A DNA stretch of 64,000 nt from Archilochus colubris. Taxonomy: Eukaryota > Chordata > Aves > Apodiformes > Trochilidae. Of the stretch, positions 44,389 to 57,929 are shown piece by piece (within the stretch, counting starts at the first letter, position 1; each line of letters starts with the position of its first letter). A model generated the notes under the pieces. That model did no database searches. It saw only the letters and a list, made by a program, of their open reading frames with translations, and was not told the DNA's origin. Location of the stretch: assembly GCA_023079485.1 (NCBI GenBank), contig CM041086.1, forward strand, positions 11,726,401 through 11,790,400. The letters run 5' to 3'. The position numbers and the translations under genes were made by a program.

Positions 44389-47300
44389 AAGACAGACTGC
44401 AATTTAAAAGTAGGAGGATGGGGATAATCTCACTGAGGAGCCTTGTCAGCAGGCAGAAGAAGCCCTGAAATCCTCACAGCCCCTGAGCCTCTGGGCACCA
44501 CAACCCCAGGAACTCCCTTGCCCTGGAGTTGCATCTGCTCCATTAATACTTCCATTAACACCCTCTGGTTGAGTTCTGGTGATAGCTCACCCACCAAAAA
44601 ATTGCCTCTTCCCAGCCTTTAAGACCTGGAACTATCAGATTCTGCCTCTGCAGTGAATTTTATCCACAAAACCAGTTGTGTATTTATTGCTCACCTGGTT
44701 GTGTTTGGGGTGCTCAGGTCTGTGTGTGCCCATCAGTTACAGGAGTAAAAATCAGCAGAAATGGAGAAGTGGAGAACCTGCTGGCCATTTGACAGTGAAA
44801 TATAACTGGTAATTCATTAACAAGCTGATGTTTGGAGGTTTAAGACTGAGCATGGCATAAGTCCCAGGGCAGGTTCTGCTTCTCCTCCAAAGGCAGAGAA
44901 GGGTTGGATGGCTCCTGAATTGCCAGGAAAAGCGGTTTGGGTTGGGGGAAAAAAAACTTTTGAAAAATGCCTCTTCCCCCATGCCCTGCACCATCCATGA
45001 CAGGGGGGATGTTTTAACCAAGATGCCAAAAAATTTCCCAGGAGCAGACAGCCCCAGGAGATGCTCCCTCTGCAAAAGTCACAGCCCTTGGGCTCCCACA
45101 CACCTTGAATTTATTTTTCCCTCCACTATTCCCCCTCCTGAGATGGACAGACCCTGGCTGGGGCAGAAAGCACACGTTGGGCAGAGGAGTTTCTGTGAAT
45201 GTCAGGGCTATATTTTTTAATCTATGTTATTTTTTTAGTTGTTTATAATCTATATTTTTATCTGTATTTTTATCTATAATTTTAATATTTTTATTTCTGC
45301 CTGCAGAGCTGCAGGAGGGCAGGAAGGACTCAAATGTGGTTTATTTTTTGTGTTTTCAGGAGGGGTTTTCTTGGCATCACTCACCTGGCACTACCTTCCT
45401 CCCAGCATCTCCAGTGCTCAGAGCTGGAGCATCCCATTGAGAAGAAGGGCTCAGGATTTACTGGCAGATGGGAGCCCTCCTGCTTCCCAGAGCTCAATTC
45501 ACTGTAGCTGATGAATCCCAGCTGGATGGGAGAGATCCTGTCCCTGCCTGAAGGACTGGATGCACCTCGTCCTGCCTGGCCTGGCTCAATGTGGTTCCCA
45601 TTCCTGTAGTTTGGAGGTAAGAGTGTTGAAAAATGAGCTGTCCTCTACTTCTTAGAAGGCAGGGTAGAGCCATGAGGCATGGAGTGAATCCAGGCTCCAG
45701 CAGATCCTAGGGAATCAATATTCAAATGGCAACACTGGGATGTTTTTTGTTTTTTATTTTTTTTCCTCCTTGTAATTTATATCAACAATTAAAAGCAAAT
45801 AGGAGGATTAAAAAAATAATATTAAGAAAAATCATGCCTCCATGGCTTGAAAATAAAGTCTGAGTGATAGAAAAGAGGGAATGAGGTGAGGTTGGGGGAC
45901 AGAGGGCTGAGTGTTGGGGAAAGGACAAGCAGAGCCTCCAAATCTCTGCCTGTCACTGCACAGGCAAACTCACTCAGGATTGAAAACAACCCCAGGGTGT
46001 TCACTGTCCCCCAGAAAAATCAGGGACCCGTTGGGAATCATTTACAAGACAAAAAACCCACTTTAATAGCTCAAGCAATCTATTCAAGAAATAATATGAA
46101 ATGCCTTCCAGGCCGGGGAGAACTGCAGACCTCAGGCTGGGATTTCCCACTCGTTGGAGCTGCTGCAGAGCTCTGGGCCAGTTCCTCAGCCCTAAAGTTA
46201 TGGGGAGTTTGAGGTTTAAAAGAAAAGACAAAAAGTGAAATTAAAAACCTGGAATGCTTTCTGGCTTCACTGGCATCTCAGATCCCTGTAATCAAATGTG
46301 GAGGCAGGGAAAGGAGATTTTATTTTTCTTTTACTTTTAGCTGTTCATTTCCCTTCTCTCGGGCTGCTCCTCTGCATCCATAGCCAGGTCCTCCTCTCCT
46401 CTCCTGCTGGGGCTGAAAGCAAGGAGGGGACAGCTCTGGTTGTATTTATTATTAAAGGCAAAAGAAATTGGGGGAAACAAAACAAAAAACCAAGGGAGAA
46501 TACAATGCCTGTGATCTTTTCAATTAATATTTCCATTTGTGTTCATATTTTTACTGAAGTGGCATTGCATGAAGCCTGCCTCATGCTTAGGAGAACAAAC
46601 TGCAGAATGGGGTTGGTGTTAGAGCCCCATATTTATCATTTGTTTAATTATTTGCCTTTGTTTTTCTTCTGTCAGGGTTGCATCTGGTGCCAAACTGCCC
46701 TTGGTGCAGCTCTTGCACCTTTTGATTTGTCCAGCTCCAGAGGGATGTGGGTGGCAAAGCCTTGGGGCAGCACCAGTGATTAAATGTCAGGAAGGGAGGG
46801 GTGAGCTCTGCAAGGTACCTCTGTGGGTCCCATCCTCCAGTTGCCACCTCCCTGGTCTTCAAAGTTTCTGCAAATAATTATTAATAAGATTAAAACCAGC
46901 AGCTCATCCCAAATAACCTCACTGCTGGGAAAAAACCAACCAAACAAAATAGCCTTTTTGCTTTCAAATTACCAAATTTATTTGGAAACAATTGATAGAG
47001 GGGGGGGAATATAATATATATTTTATGTAGCATTAAAATAACACTATAAACAGGTTTTGGTGACAAATTTGACTCATGCCAGGTGGAAATACTCTCCACT
47101 AGACCCAAGTGGTTACTCCAGAAGAAATCTAAATTCTTTCTGGTGTCCCAAACCTTCTGCCATCAATGGGAGCTCATCCCTGCCTCCTGAGCAGCCAGGA
47201 CTTGGCACTGAAGGAGCAAAGATAGGGAAAGCTGGCTCCTAGGCAGGACACCAGGCACAAATCAGCCAGCAGGAATTTTTGTCTGAGGGTGAAATATTTC

Positions 47301-50136
47301 TTACCCAGCTTGATAAAAGCCCTGCAGCCCCAGCAGGGGAAGAGGAAAGACTTTGCAATTAACCCCAGCTCAGAAACCCTGCTGCAAATGGAGAAGGATT
47401 TTAAATTCCATGTAAATCTTTTTTCTCCTTTTTTTTTTCTTCTTTTTTTAAAGGCATATTGTTTTACATTTCTAATGTTGGTATCATCCAGCACTTTAAA
47501 TCAAATTATAGCTGTATCAGGCTGCTTAACAATGTTTCTTTTTAATTAAGTTTACTAGTCCCACATGCATTTAAAAAAAAAAAAAAAAAAAAGAAATTAA
47601 ACAAACTTAATTAAATTACACGACAGGGGTTAGGTAAGACAGCAAAAAGCCCAGGAAGAGTACAAGGATTGATAAATCCTTTTGGATATACTCACATTTT
47701 GCCCTTCTCCCAAACCCTGGAGCCTTGCAGCCAGCTGGATGGAGGTGGCATCTGAGCCACTCAGCACCCGCAGCCCTCTTGCTTCTGGCATTTGCCTTTT
47801 TTTTGTATATTTTAGAATCCTGTTTTCACAGAGAGCTTAAAGAGCTTGGAAAGCTCCTGGGGCAGCTGAGCATCACTGCATTCCCACTGATTTCCCTCCA
47901 TGGTAGAGGCAGGAGCAGTGCATGGGCTGCAGGTGCCCACCCCAGGGACCCTCCTGCCAGAGCAGCCCCAGTGAGGGAGATCCAGGGGGTCCCTGGGAAG
48001 CAGCAGATATCTTGGGGACTCCAGGAACCTTCCCTGGGAGCCAGCATCCCTCCCTAGCAGGGTTCAGATGTAGTTTGTTCTAAAATCAGGGGATTTGTGG
48101 TGGTTTTTTGCTGTTCAAGAATTCCTTGTTTTCGCAGCAAGCAAAGGAGCTCGGGCTCTGCAGAAGCTTCCAAGAAAGAGGGGATTGCTTTTTAAAAGAG
48201 AAAATGTTAACAAAAAAAAAAAAAAAAAAGTGTGTGTGTGGGGGGGATGAAGGGAAAGGAGGTGAAATGGGGTTGGGCAGTGGTTGCATGTGCAGACCTG
48301 GAGGGATTTCTGCTTTTCTTGGCTTCTCTGAACACATCCCCTGCTCCAGGAGCTGGGCTGAGCTGCTGGGAAGACACTGGCAGCCAGGGCATCCCATCAC
48401 CTGCATGTCCCTGGTGCCAACAACACAAAAATAACCTAAGGGGCTCAGTGTGAAAGGGAAAAAGCTCCTTGGTATGACAGCAGCTGTCGCATCAGGGCAA
48501 GCCCTGGTCCTTGCACAGCACCTTTGAGAGCATGGGGTTGGATTTGCACCCTGGAGACCCCACGGGGATTTTTATAGGGGTTAAAATGGAGTAATTTCAT
48601 AGGAGGAGAGCAAAGGAGCAAATCCCCCTCCTCTCCAGCCTCAAGGGAAGCCCAGTGATGGGAGCAGGTGGATGTCACCCTGTTCTTGGCCACCTCAGAG
48701 CCTTTGCCATCCCCACCGGGACAAGCATCCGTCCCCTCTTGGTCCTCTCCGGAATTCCCTCTCCTCCCAGAGCTCTCCATCTGGGAGCTGGAAGGATGAA
48801 GTCAGCCCCGGAGTTGCTAAAGGCTGGAAATGATTTCACCAAGCTGCAATGCAGATGGATTAATTCCAGTACTGTAAAGTCAACATGGTTGAACACCGGC
48901 TACATCACAGCCTTCATTACCCTGCCCTGGATCAGGTTTTTGATGAAGTAATTTCCCTGGGGTTTAACACTTAGGAAAACATCCAGGGCGTCCTTCTGGG
49001 GTTTGCCTGGGGAGAAGTGGCCTCTCCCCCCCCACCCCTTCCACCCCAGATTGGGCTTTATCAGTTGCACGTGGAGCCCTGCCAGGCAGAGGGGTCCCAA
49101 ACGAGGCCCAGATGGGTCCCACCAGAGGCAGCATGGGCTGAGCTGTGGGATGGATGGGATTCATAACACCCCGGATAGCATTCCCAGGCTGGGGCTCCAA
49201 AGGCAAGGAGACATGGGATGAGCATGGATCAGCCATCCCCTCCATCCTCCAGCACCAAGGAGACTCCCAGAGAGCTCAGCCTTGGAGTTTTTTGGCCACC
49301 AAGCTGCTCAGCATCCTGCTCAGCTTTCAGTTCCTGAGGCTCAGAGAGACTTTGTGCAGAGCAGATGTTTATTTGGTCAGGTTTTTTTTTTTTTGTTTGT
49401 TTTGTTTTGTTTTAGCTCTGAGTTGTAACTGAGTATTTGTCAGGTGCAATTTGCTTCCTGTGGTTCTGCAAAGATGACTGAGTTTTCCTGACCCAGCTCT
49501 GATCCCAGATCCTGAGAGATCTTCTGGCATCAGCCACCTTGTCCACAGCAGCTCTGCCTCCTTCAGGACTGAAGGAAAGATGCTTTAAAGGGCTAATGAT
49601 GAGATCCTTCTGATCCAATATTAATCCATGCACCTCCAAAGTCCCCTTCCTCCCACAGCATCACGTTGGGTGACACCATCCAGATCCTGGGTTCCTGGAA
49701 AAGGGAAGAAACTGCTTGTGGCCAGGTGCAAATGAAGCTGCTTTCAACCAGGAAAGTGAACTTTGGTTGCAATAAGTAAGCTCCAGGCCAGTGGTTTTAC
49801 TCTGGCATCTCCTGATGCCACCTCTTTTGAATGTGCAGGGTGAGGTGTGAGCTGTGACACTGGGGAGGGGACAAATTCCTGCTTCTCAGCCAGCACCTTC
49901 CTGGAGTTTCTGAGCTGGCACCAATGAGCAAAACGACAGAAACCCAGAAAAAAGTTGCAGTGCTGCTGTCAAGCACCGTGCTCACCTCCCCAGGACATCA
50001 CCTGGATGGGGCAGAAGCTTGGGGACAGCTGTGCCATGTGCCAAGTGTGTCCCTAGATGGTGGCAGCCGTGGTGGCAACAGCCACCAGGATGATGGCATG
50101 GGACAGGGGGGCCTGGCAGTGGGGTCTGGGGGGGAT
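44387..50136. other. upstream flank, no gene recognised
   Basis: About 5.7 kb with AT-rich patches (45210-45300, 47020-47045), poly-A tracts at 47571-47592 and 48211-48229, and no recognised gene or CR1 copy. Confidence 0.45.
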
Positions 50137-50465
50137 TTGGGGGTGCTGAGACCAGTGTTGGGAGCTGCAGACACTGGGCCTTGGGGGTGCTAAAAAAAAG
50201 GGGCAGGGGGTGCTAAAAAAAAGAGGTTTGAGGGTGCTGGCCCCAGGGTTTGGGGCTGCTGATATTGAGTTTTTGGGGTGTTAAAAAAAAGGGGTTTAGG
50301 GGTGCTGAGTCCAGGGTCTGGGGCTGCTGACACTGGATTTGGGGTGTTACATTGGGGTTTGGAAATGCTAAAAAAAAAAGGGGGATGGGAGTGCCAAAAA
50401 AAAGGAGTTTGAGGGTGCTGGCCCCAAGGTTTGTGGGTGCTGCCAGTGAGGTTTGGGGGGGCTGG
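50137..50465 (+). repeat. degenerate A-tract minisatellite
   Basis: Recurring modules GGGTGCTGGCCCCAGGGTTT and GGGTGCTAAAAAAAAGGGG. The GGGTGCTG form occurs near 50137, 50232, 50301 and 50414; the (C/T)AAAAAAAA form near 50190, 50212, 50282, 50370 and 50396. Spacing is irregular, so the repeat unit is composite. Antisense frames rich in Phe-Phe and Pro are artefacts of it. Confidence 0.85.
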
Positions 50466-53194
50466 ATCCCAAGCTTGCTCCATGTTTTCAGGTGATGCTG
50501 AAGGCTGGGGAAGTTTCACACGAGCTTCCCCCAGCCCAGGGGACTGGAGGGAGCAAAGATGTCAAGATAAATGTCTCCCTTTTCCTCTTTGCTGGTGAAT
50601 TCTATTTCCTAGAGGATGCCAAAGCCGGCGTGTGCAGCTGAGAGGAAGCAGCACTGTGGCTGAGTTATTTTTAATGCTCAGAAAAAAGAAAAAAAGAAAA
50701 AAAATTTTATTTCTCCCTGTTTTCTTTTGCGGGTGCTCTCCAGAGTGATAACGTGGAATTTCCTCTGAAACCAGAGCAGGGTGAAGGAAATTAATTTTCT
50801 TTTCTTTCCTTTTTTTTTTTTTTTTTTTTCCTTTCGATATAGAAAGTATTTTATATGCCTGAGTCCTGTAAGTTTTAAACTGAAATGTCCTGGAATAGGA
50901 ACAGGACGTGAGCACTGCCCTTGATTCTTCTTTTCAGAGGAGGAGAAGCAGGGACAGACTTCAGGCTGGATTTGTTTCTCTGCAGCTTCAGTTTTACTGG
51001 AAAACCAACCCAAAACATCAAATTAATTAATGTTTCTGAAATATAAATGGGAAATCTTTGCCTCTAAAAGCTGGTGGCTGCCTGGGCTGGTTTAATTCCA
51101 GTTAGAATTTAATTCACATATTTAAAACAGTCAGCACGAGGAAGGATACCCCTCCTCAGACAGGGACTTTCAGCCATGGAATAGAAAATATAGTAATGTT
51201 CTAGTGGGTTTTTTTTGCCAATTCTTTGTTTTGTAAGTTTTCATCCTGATTCTGGGTTTCCCAGTGAAAATTAGAATCAACTCCATTAAATTTATTCAAT
51301 GAAACAGAAAATGACCATGAAAACAAACTAGGATCAGCCTGGACTTTCTCTGCCTTGTCCATTAAAGCTGTATTAATTATTGCAATAAGATTGCAATCAA
51401 ACTGCATCAGTTTTGGGTTATATTTGTCCCAAATAAGTCACACATCCTGCTACTACATTTTAAGGCTCTGCTGGAGGTAGCCACTGACCAGCAAACCCCA
51501 TCACTTGCTCCTTGATATTTTATTTTATTTTTAAATTATTTTATTTTATTTGCTTAGTTTAGTTTGTAAACTTATCATTCATAAACATTTGTAGCTGTCT
51601 CATTTCCTCCTTTTGGTTTTCTTTGTGGATCCAAGTCACTGAGCCTGTAGTGGAGGGCAGAGTTACATTTTCTCCTATATTTAAAAATAAAAATAAAACT
51701 AAACAAGTAGAAAGCACTGCAATTTATCATATCCCTGCCATGAACCAACCTGATTTGGAGGAATATTTGATTTTATTTATTTACCAGGTACTCAGCACCC
51801 CACAAGCCACTCGTCCTACTGGTCAGGGATGCTCCAGCAGCATCTCCCAGGGGTTCAGATTGCAGGGAAAAAAAAAAGAAAATCTCAAAGGGACTTTTGC
51901 AAGACTTCTAGTTTTTAATCACCAGCTTTTCAGAAATTTTCTGAGCTCCCAGGTTTGCATCTCGGGAGCTGCAGGGAAGGAGCAGTCAGGGCACAAGCAG
52001 CTCAATAATAATTTAAATACATTGAAAATTGTTGGGATGTGCAAGACCATAAAAAGGTTTTTCCTTTCATGGCTTTTCAAACCACTACAATTTTCTTTTT
52101 TCTCCCAAATTGAGCCCTGAAAGCAGAATTATTTAAGCAGAGCAAAATAATTCTCCAGTCCTTGAGCCCTTTTCCTGTCCTGTAACATCTTCCCTGTTGG
52201 TTTTGCCCGCCAACAAAATATCTGATGAGAACAGAATTCCCCCACTGAAAAGCAGACCCAGGAATTTTAGTTATGGACCCAAACCCCACAGCCTGGTCAC
52301 CCCGGGCTTCCTCCCATCCCTGAGAAATTCTGATAAAGACCCATCTGCTGGGAGAGGCAGGACTGCATCCGGGTTTGCTGATAAAAAGGAATAAATATGA
52401 GGTTTTCACTAATTTCTGGGCAGAAACAATGGTTTCAAATATTTGGTATGTGAATTATTTTATTCTTTTTTTTTTTTTTCTTTTTTTTTGCCCATGTGTG
52501 TTTTTGGCAATGAGAAACCAGCTTGGAAAACAGGAATGAACTGGAACCCAAGCCCATACAGTATTTGGGTCTGGAGAGCTTTCGGTTTTCCAGCAGGAGC
52601 AGAACTGGGAAGTACCCAAAGGCAGCTTCATGGCAGAGCCTTCCCAGGGTGGGAAGAAATCCGGGGTGCAGCTAGGGATGGGGAAAGCAGGGAAAGCAAC
52701 ACCGACCCCCAGCACCTGGGGAGGTTCTTGCAGACAGAGATTTGCTGCAGCTGTGCCCCAGCATCCACCTCCCCCCTCCAGCTGGGGAGACAAAAGCTGG
52801 ACCCACCCTGGCACTTTCTTCCTTAATTATTAGGGGATTTAAGGCAGGTTTTAATTGCCCTGGTACTTAAGAAAGGGGTGGGTGTAGGGCTGGGTTGGGA
52901 TTTAGCTGGGAGTTTCTGTGGTCCCTGGATCCAGCCTGGTGTGGGGGTGTATGCTCAGGAATCACCCCAACACCTTTTAGTTGGGCTTTTGCCTCCTTCT
53001 TTTTGAAGTTCTTCTGTCTGCTCCAGCTCCCGGGATGAAACAGCTCCCATGTGAGTATTTTTTCCTGCTGAAAGTCCTTTTTCCCCCCCCACCATTGGCA
53101 CCCAACACCTCCAGCTCCCTCTGCATCCTGCGAGCTCACCAACAAATTGCTTCCACACTCCCCCCCCAACTTCCCCAAGTGTGCAGTCCAAGGG
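50466..53194. other. upstream flank, no gene recognised
   Basis: Unique DNA with a T20 tract at about 50810-50829, T-rich runs at 52468-52490 and an AT-rich block at 51510-51620. No coding region is supported. Confidence 0.45.
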
Positions 53195-53420
53195 TTAACC
53201 AACTTAAACGTTTAAAGAGTCATGAAATGGAGTGTTTCCGCTTCCCATCTGGCTTTTATCAATTTTTAAGTCAGTTTCAGAAGTACTGCTCCACAATCAA
53301 AACACACAATCTCCCTAGTCAGATAATTCAATTTTATAAATGAATTACTTATGTGCCTCGAAGTAAATACATTCCTGGGTGAGGGGCTATTGACTCCTGT
53401 CAATGGAATAATGAAGGCCA
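53195..53420. promoter_or_regulatory. candidate conserved regulatory block
   Basis: A compact AT-rich stretch with no simple repeat, with motif-like words CACAATCAAAACACAC, GATAATTCAATTTTATAAAT and GAATTACTTATGTG. Its composition changes sharply on both sides. It is a candidate distal TBX22 enhancer by position only. Confidence 0.25.
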
Positions 53421-54587
53421 GGAAGCCTTGGAGATGTCCTTCTGGGGTTCAGTGGGAGCAGAAGGGTTGGGGATGGGGGTGGGATGGAGGAGCTGGAACC
53501 CTCTGTGCCACCACTCGGGAGCATTGGCAGTGACAGTGAGGAGAGATGGAGCTGAGTGTGTTTGTGATTTGTGGCATCTGGGGGGAAATATCTTGAATGA
53601 GAGAGTTGAAAGGGAGAAGCAGAGCTCCTGTAGAAGGGGTGTAGGAGGTCTCAGCTCCTGCAGAAGGGGTGTAGAAGGTCCCAGCCTTCATCTTGTCCTG
53701 CAGCTTGTTCTACAGCTTGCCAAAGGAGAGTGAAAAACTCCGCTTAGGTGGATCAGACCTCATCCTGATGGTGCAGGAAATGCCTCTCCAGATGTTGCAT
53801 TGTGATGTGTTGGGTCTTTATCTAACAGGGGCCTTGTCCAAGTGCAGCCCTGGATGCAAACCTGCATCTCTGCACCCCAGTTTGGTGGGGATCCAGCCCC
53901 CAGGCACCTGCTTTGGGTGTCTCTCAGCAAAACGTTGCCCAAGGGAAAATACAGATTGGTGGCATCACCCTGACCTGGGGCAAGGAAAGCTGAGAGGAGC
54001 TGCTGGTAGTTGTGGATCTCAGTGAGGATTTCGGCCAGGTGGACTCTGCTTTCCTTCAGTTTTCACTGCTTTGTTGAATTATGAACTCGAGGTGTCCCAA
54101 GGTCTCCATTGAGGTGGGTCTGAGGAAGGGACAGGCAAGGGTTGGGGACAGATCCCAGATGAATTGTGGCAAAGCTTTGGAAGTGCAAATGTTCTGTGAT
54201 GGGCAAGAAATGGCAGCTCTCTGGTGACAATACAACTCTTGAGTGGGGTTTTTTTGGTTTTTTTTTTTCAGCCAGAAAATGACCTGGCAAGAAAATTCCT
54301 ATCCCACCCAGAACAGACCGAAACAGACCCCATCCCAGGTCCAGCAGGGCTCTGGAGCACCTGGGGTGCTGGGTTTTCATCAGTGCTCCCTCTCAGCAGC
54401 AATTTCAGCTATAGAAGTGAGCTTTTGTTTCTTCATCCATGCTTTTTTCCATCATTTTCTGGTCTGCAAGGCAGCTGGAAGGAGCAGAAGCTGTGGGGTT
54501 CTGCAGTAAGATCCACACAGAAATCCAGCAGCAGCGTGGAGCTCCCAGCAGAAATGGCTGCAAGAATTTGTTGGGAGGGAGAAAAGC
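53421..54587. other. intergenic, no gene recognised
   Basis: Includes a short duplicated element near 53625-53685 (CTCCTG(T/C)AGAAGGGGTGTAG(A/G)AGGTC). Nothing else is recognised. Confidence 0.4.
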
Positions 54588-54752
54588 ATGGAATCTCAGT
54601 GGCTTTGGGTTGGAGTGACCTTAAAGATCACTTTGTTCCAACCCCCTGCCATGGGCTGGGACATCTCCCACCAGCCCAGGGTGCTTCCAAGCCTCATCAA
54701 GTGGCCTTGAACACTGGCAAGGACAAGCACAAACCCCTGAGGCTGGGGGGCA
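54588..54752 (-). mobile_element. CR1 LINE 3' fragment
   Basis: Reverse-oriented CR1: CATGGAATCTCAGTGGCTTT, GGGTTGGAGTGACC, CACCAGCCCAGGGTGCTTCC, CTTGAACACTGGCAAGG. Diverged, with an approximate far end. Confidence 0.85.
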
Positions 54753-55971
54753 AAAGCAGCTTTACCTCTGCCATGTCCTTGGGGTCTTCTCCCCAAGTCC
54801 AACCCCAAGTCAAGGCCAAGCTGCCCCCGAGGTTGTTCCCTCTCCCTGCCAGCAGATTTCTGCAGAATGAGGCAATAATTCTGCGGAGGGGGCTTGGGAG
54901 CAAGGGGGGTGTTTGCTCTCCTCTGCCGGGAGGCAATTTCTGAATAAACAGTGTTGAAAGCCTGGAGAAATTGGGAGATGAAGTCTTCAAAAGGCTGATT
55001 TGGAGGGGTACAAATTGTAACCACAAAATCTGCATTCGCCTCCCGCATCTGCAGATAATTGTAAGCATCTGGAGCAGCAAGGGTGGGGATAGGGATAGGT
55101 AAAAACCCATCACACACTCCTCTGGGTCATCTCCCAGGTGTGGAAGTTTGGATGTGGCATGGGCTGGGGAAGAGTCACCAGCACAGGTACCCTGTGAAGG
55201 GCTGGGCAAATGAATGCCTGAAAGAAAAATACCCACTTAAAGGAAGCAGTGAAATGAAAACAAAGGAAAATCAAACAAAGCAGGAAAGTAAAAATCAAAG
55301 AAACCCTTTGGTTAAACTCCAGCTGTGCTTAAACACTCTGAAGCAGGAAAAGACAAGGACTCCCCCTCCTCACCTTAAAACCCCCACGTAACCAGGGTGC
55401 CTTTTCTCTTTTGCTCCTTCTTTTGGTGCTGGCAAAAGCACCTTTGCTGCTCAACTCCTGTTTTTTCACCTGAGAAGCTCTTGGGGTGCTGGCAGCTGAT
55501 GGGCATCCCCCCAGCCCTTCTGTGTTTGGAAGTGCTCACTTGGGACTTTCCCTGAGGAGGAACTGGAGCTATAACCCAGGGAATGGCACCCTAAAGGTAT
55601 TTATGTTTCCCTGTCTCCTGCTGGACTGATTCTTTTATTGTAATGTTGCAGGAGAAAGTGGCAGAAGTACAGTGTGATGCTGCCCAGGGAATGGCTCCTG
55701 AGGAATCATCTAGGCAGAGGTCAGGAGGTCCTTGTTTTGATGGGGGAAGTGCTTTAATCAAGATTAATTTTTTCCAGTTTTCAGTAACCGGAGCTCTTCC
55801 TGAGTTTTCCTCCTCTCTCCTTTTAGGGTGAAATTATCAAATTTCCAGGGCAATTAATGGAGAGAGTCTGAGTGTAAGGATGGTTCTGTGCAATGGGTGG
55901 TGAGGAACAAGTGACATTCAGTTGAAAGATCTGTCCTAGGGATCTCTAGGGTCTGTTTTACAGGATGAAAC
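54753..55971. other. intergenic, no gene recognised
   Basis: Unique DNA between CR1 copies, with no recognised gene. Confidence 0.4.
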
Positions 55972-56095
55972 CCAGACTGGTTTGGATTGGAAGGGACCTT
56001 AAGGCTCATTTGGGCCATGGGCAGGGACATCTCCCACTCAGCCAGGTTGCTCCAAGCCCCATCCAACCTGGCCTTGGACACTGCCAAGGGTGACC
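55972..56095 (-). mobile_element. CR1 LINE 3' fragment
   Basis: Reverse-oriented: CTGGTTTGGATTGGAAGGGA, GGTTGCTCCAAGCCCCATCC, CCTTGGACACTGCCAAGGG. Confidence 0.88.
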
Positions 56096-57675
56096 CGCGT
56101 GTCACTCTGTGACAATTTTTACCCAAGGTGTCACTGATCTCTTGATGCTCATGAGAACCCAAGTCCTGCTCTGACTCTGGCCCATCAATAAGCCTGAGAG
56201 GGATGAGTAGGAGAAAACCTTGACCTGGCTTTTGGCTTCAGCTGAGTGGCCACCAAATCTTCTTTACCTCAATGTCACCTGGTGAGCACTGCAGGTGACA
56301 GGGAGCAGGCAGGGTGCACCCCCTGACCTCCCACACAGCTGTGATGAACTCCTGGGAGTGGAAGCAGCTCCTACAGGTGATGAAGTGATGGCAGGGAGGG
56401 GGCAGCCCATAAATAATGCCCACACCAGGCTGGGAAGGAGGAGGGGGCAGTCTGAAGAGGAACCTTCAGCCCATGGGGTTACCTGGTTGGGACAACACAA
56501 TCGTGGCTGCCCCAGCTTTGCAGCTGCTTCTGCAGGAGATGTGGTTCTCCTTCTCCGTCTTCCCAGATGCTGCATCATGGAAGGGAGGATGGAAGTGCTG
56601 CTACGTGGGGAGCAGCTTAGGAGCCAAGAGAGGAGGGTAAAGAGCAGGATAAACTCAGCATCTACCACGCTGTCAGAAAATGGATTCAAGATAAATGCTC
56701 CCCAGCTCAGGACATCCAGCACTGAAAAATGAATCTCCTCTTTCAGTGCAAGCTGCATTTTCCATCATGACTTCTGCCTTTGCAGCAGCCTTTGGTGTTG
56801 AAGGAAGCTGCTGAGGTCCCTGATGGCCTCCAGCCCTGGGGAGATGTCATCTGCCCCAAATGGGTTTGGGGGAGAGGAGGTGGATGTCTGTGGAAAGGCT
56901 TCTTGTCTTTATTTTTCTTTTTTTTCCTTTTCTTGCCTTGAAAGAAAATTGTGTCCCCTGGAACAGGAGCCACCTGCAGATGCAGCCCCAGCCCCTGGTG
57001 GTCTCTCCCTGGCCATCTGAAAGCCATCATCCCTCCTATGCATTCAACTGGGATTGAGTTACCCTGGAGTAAATTCACTTACACTTAGCAAACGATAAAT
57101 CCTCACACAGTTGGTCAAGAAATCTGGGCTGAGAGGGTCTGGAAGTGTGTTATTAAATCCAAATGGAGCTCCAGCCCCAGCCTGTCTTACTCACTTTGGA
57201 GCAAAACTTAACAATGTTATGGGGCCTGATGAACTGCAGAGCTGTAGGAGCTGCTCCCCAGGCACACCTTAAGCAAAGTGATGGCTTTTTCAGTGAGGTT
57301 TGGAGCCTGATGTTCACTGAGTGCTAGAAGAAAAGATTTTTTTTTCTGTTCTTGAAGGCCTGTCCTTTTCAGGGTGACAGGATGGGGGCTGCTCCTGACC
57401 ACCAGTATGGATCAGAGCACTTGATAGCAAGGGGCTGCCCCAGAAATCCTTTAATCAGCCACTATCAGACCCTCTGAACTCTTTTAAGATGCTCTCCACA
57501 GGCACCGTGCAGTGGGGACCTGATCCAGGATGCTCAGAGGTGTCACCTCCATTTCTCATGGCCAGGAAGAAAGGTGTGAGCTGATTCCTGGTGGGCTGCA
57601 GTGAGCCATAACACTGAGAGAAGAAGGGCTGAAATCCACTAAATCCTGGTGTTTGCCCCTAATCCTCAGACATCG
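56096..57675. other. intergenic, no gene recognised
   Basis: Unique DNA with overlapping short frames on both strands. None has a recognisable domain. Confidence 0.4.
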
Positions 57676-57800
57676 GGGTTCACTGAGTCGTTTGGGTTGG
57701 AACAGACCTTTGGGATCAGGACCCTGGCACTGCCAAGGCCACCACCACCCCATGTCCCTCAGCACCACACCTGACCAAGCCCTGGAGGCAGTTTCAAGGT
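57676..57800 (-). mobile_element. CR1 LINE 3' fragment
   Basis: Reverse-oriented, a different CR1 subtype: GTTTGGGTTGGAACAGACC, CTGGCACTGCCAAGGCCACC, CCCATGTCCCTCAGCACCAC. Confidence 0.75.
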
Positions 57801-57929
57801 ATGGTACCATCCAAGGAGCTGCAACACAGCCTTAAATTTCATTTAAATTTCATTTAAATTGCCAGGGCTGTATCTGAAATCACTGGGACTCAATCAATGG
57901 GTTTCTTTTTTTTTCCTTTGTCAGGACTG

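Noticed and set aside
54224..54943. 239-residue open frame on +
   Set aside because: It overlaps a reverse-oriented CR1 fragment, shows no domain and has low-complexity Ser/Leu/Pro content.
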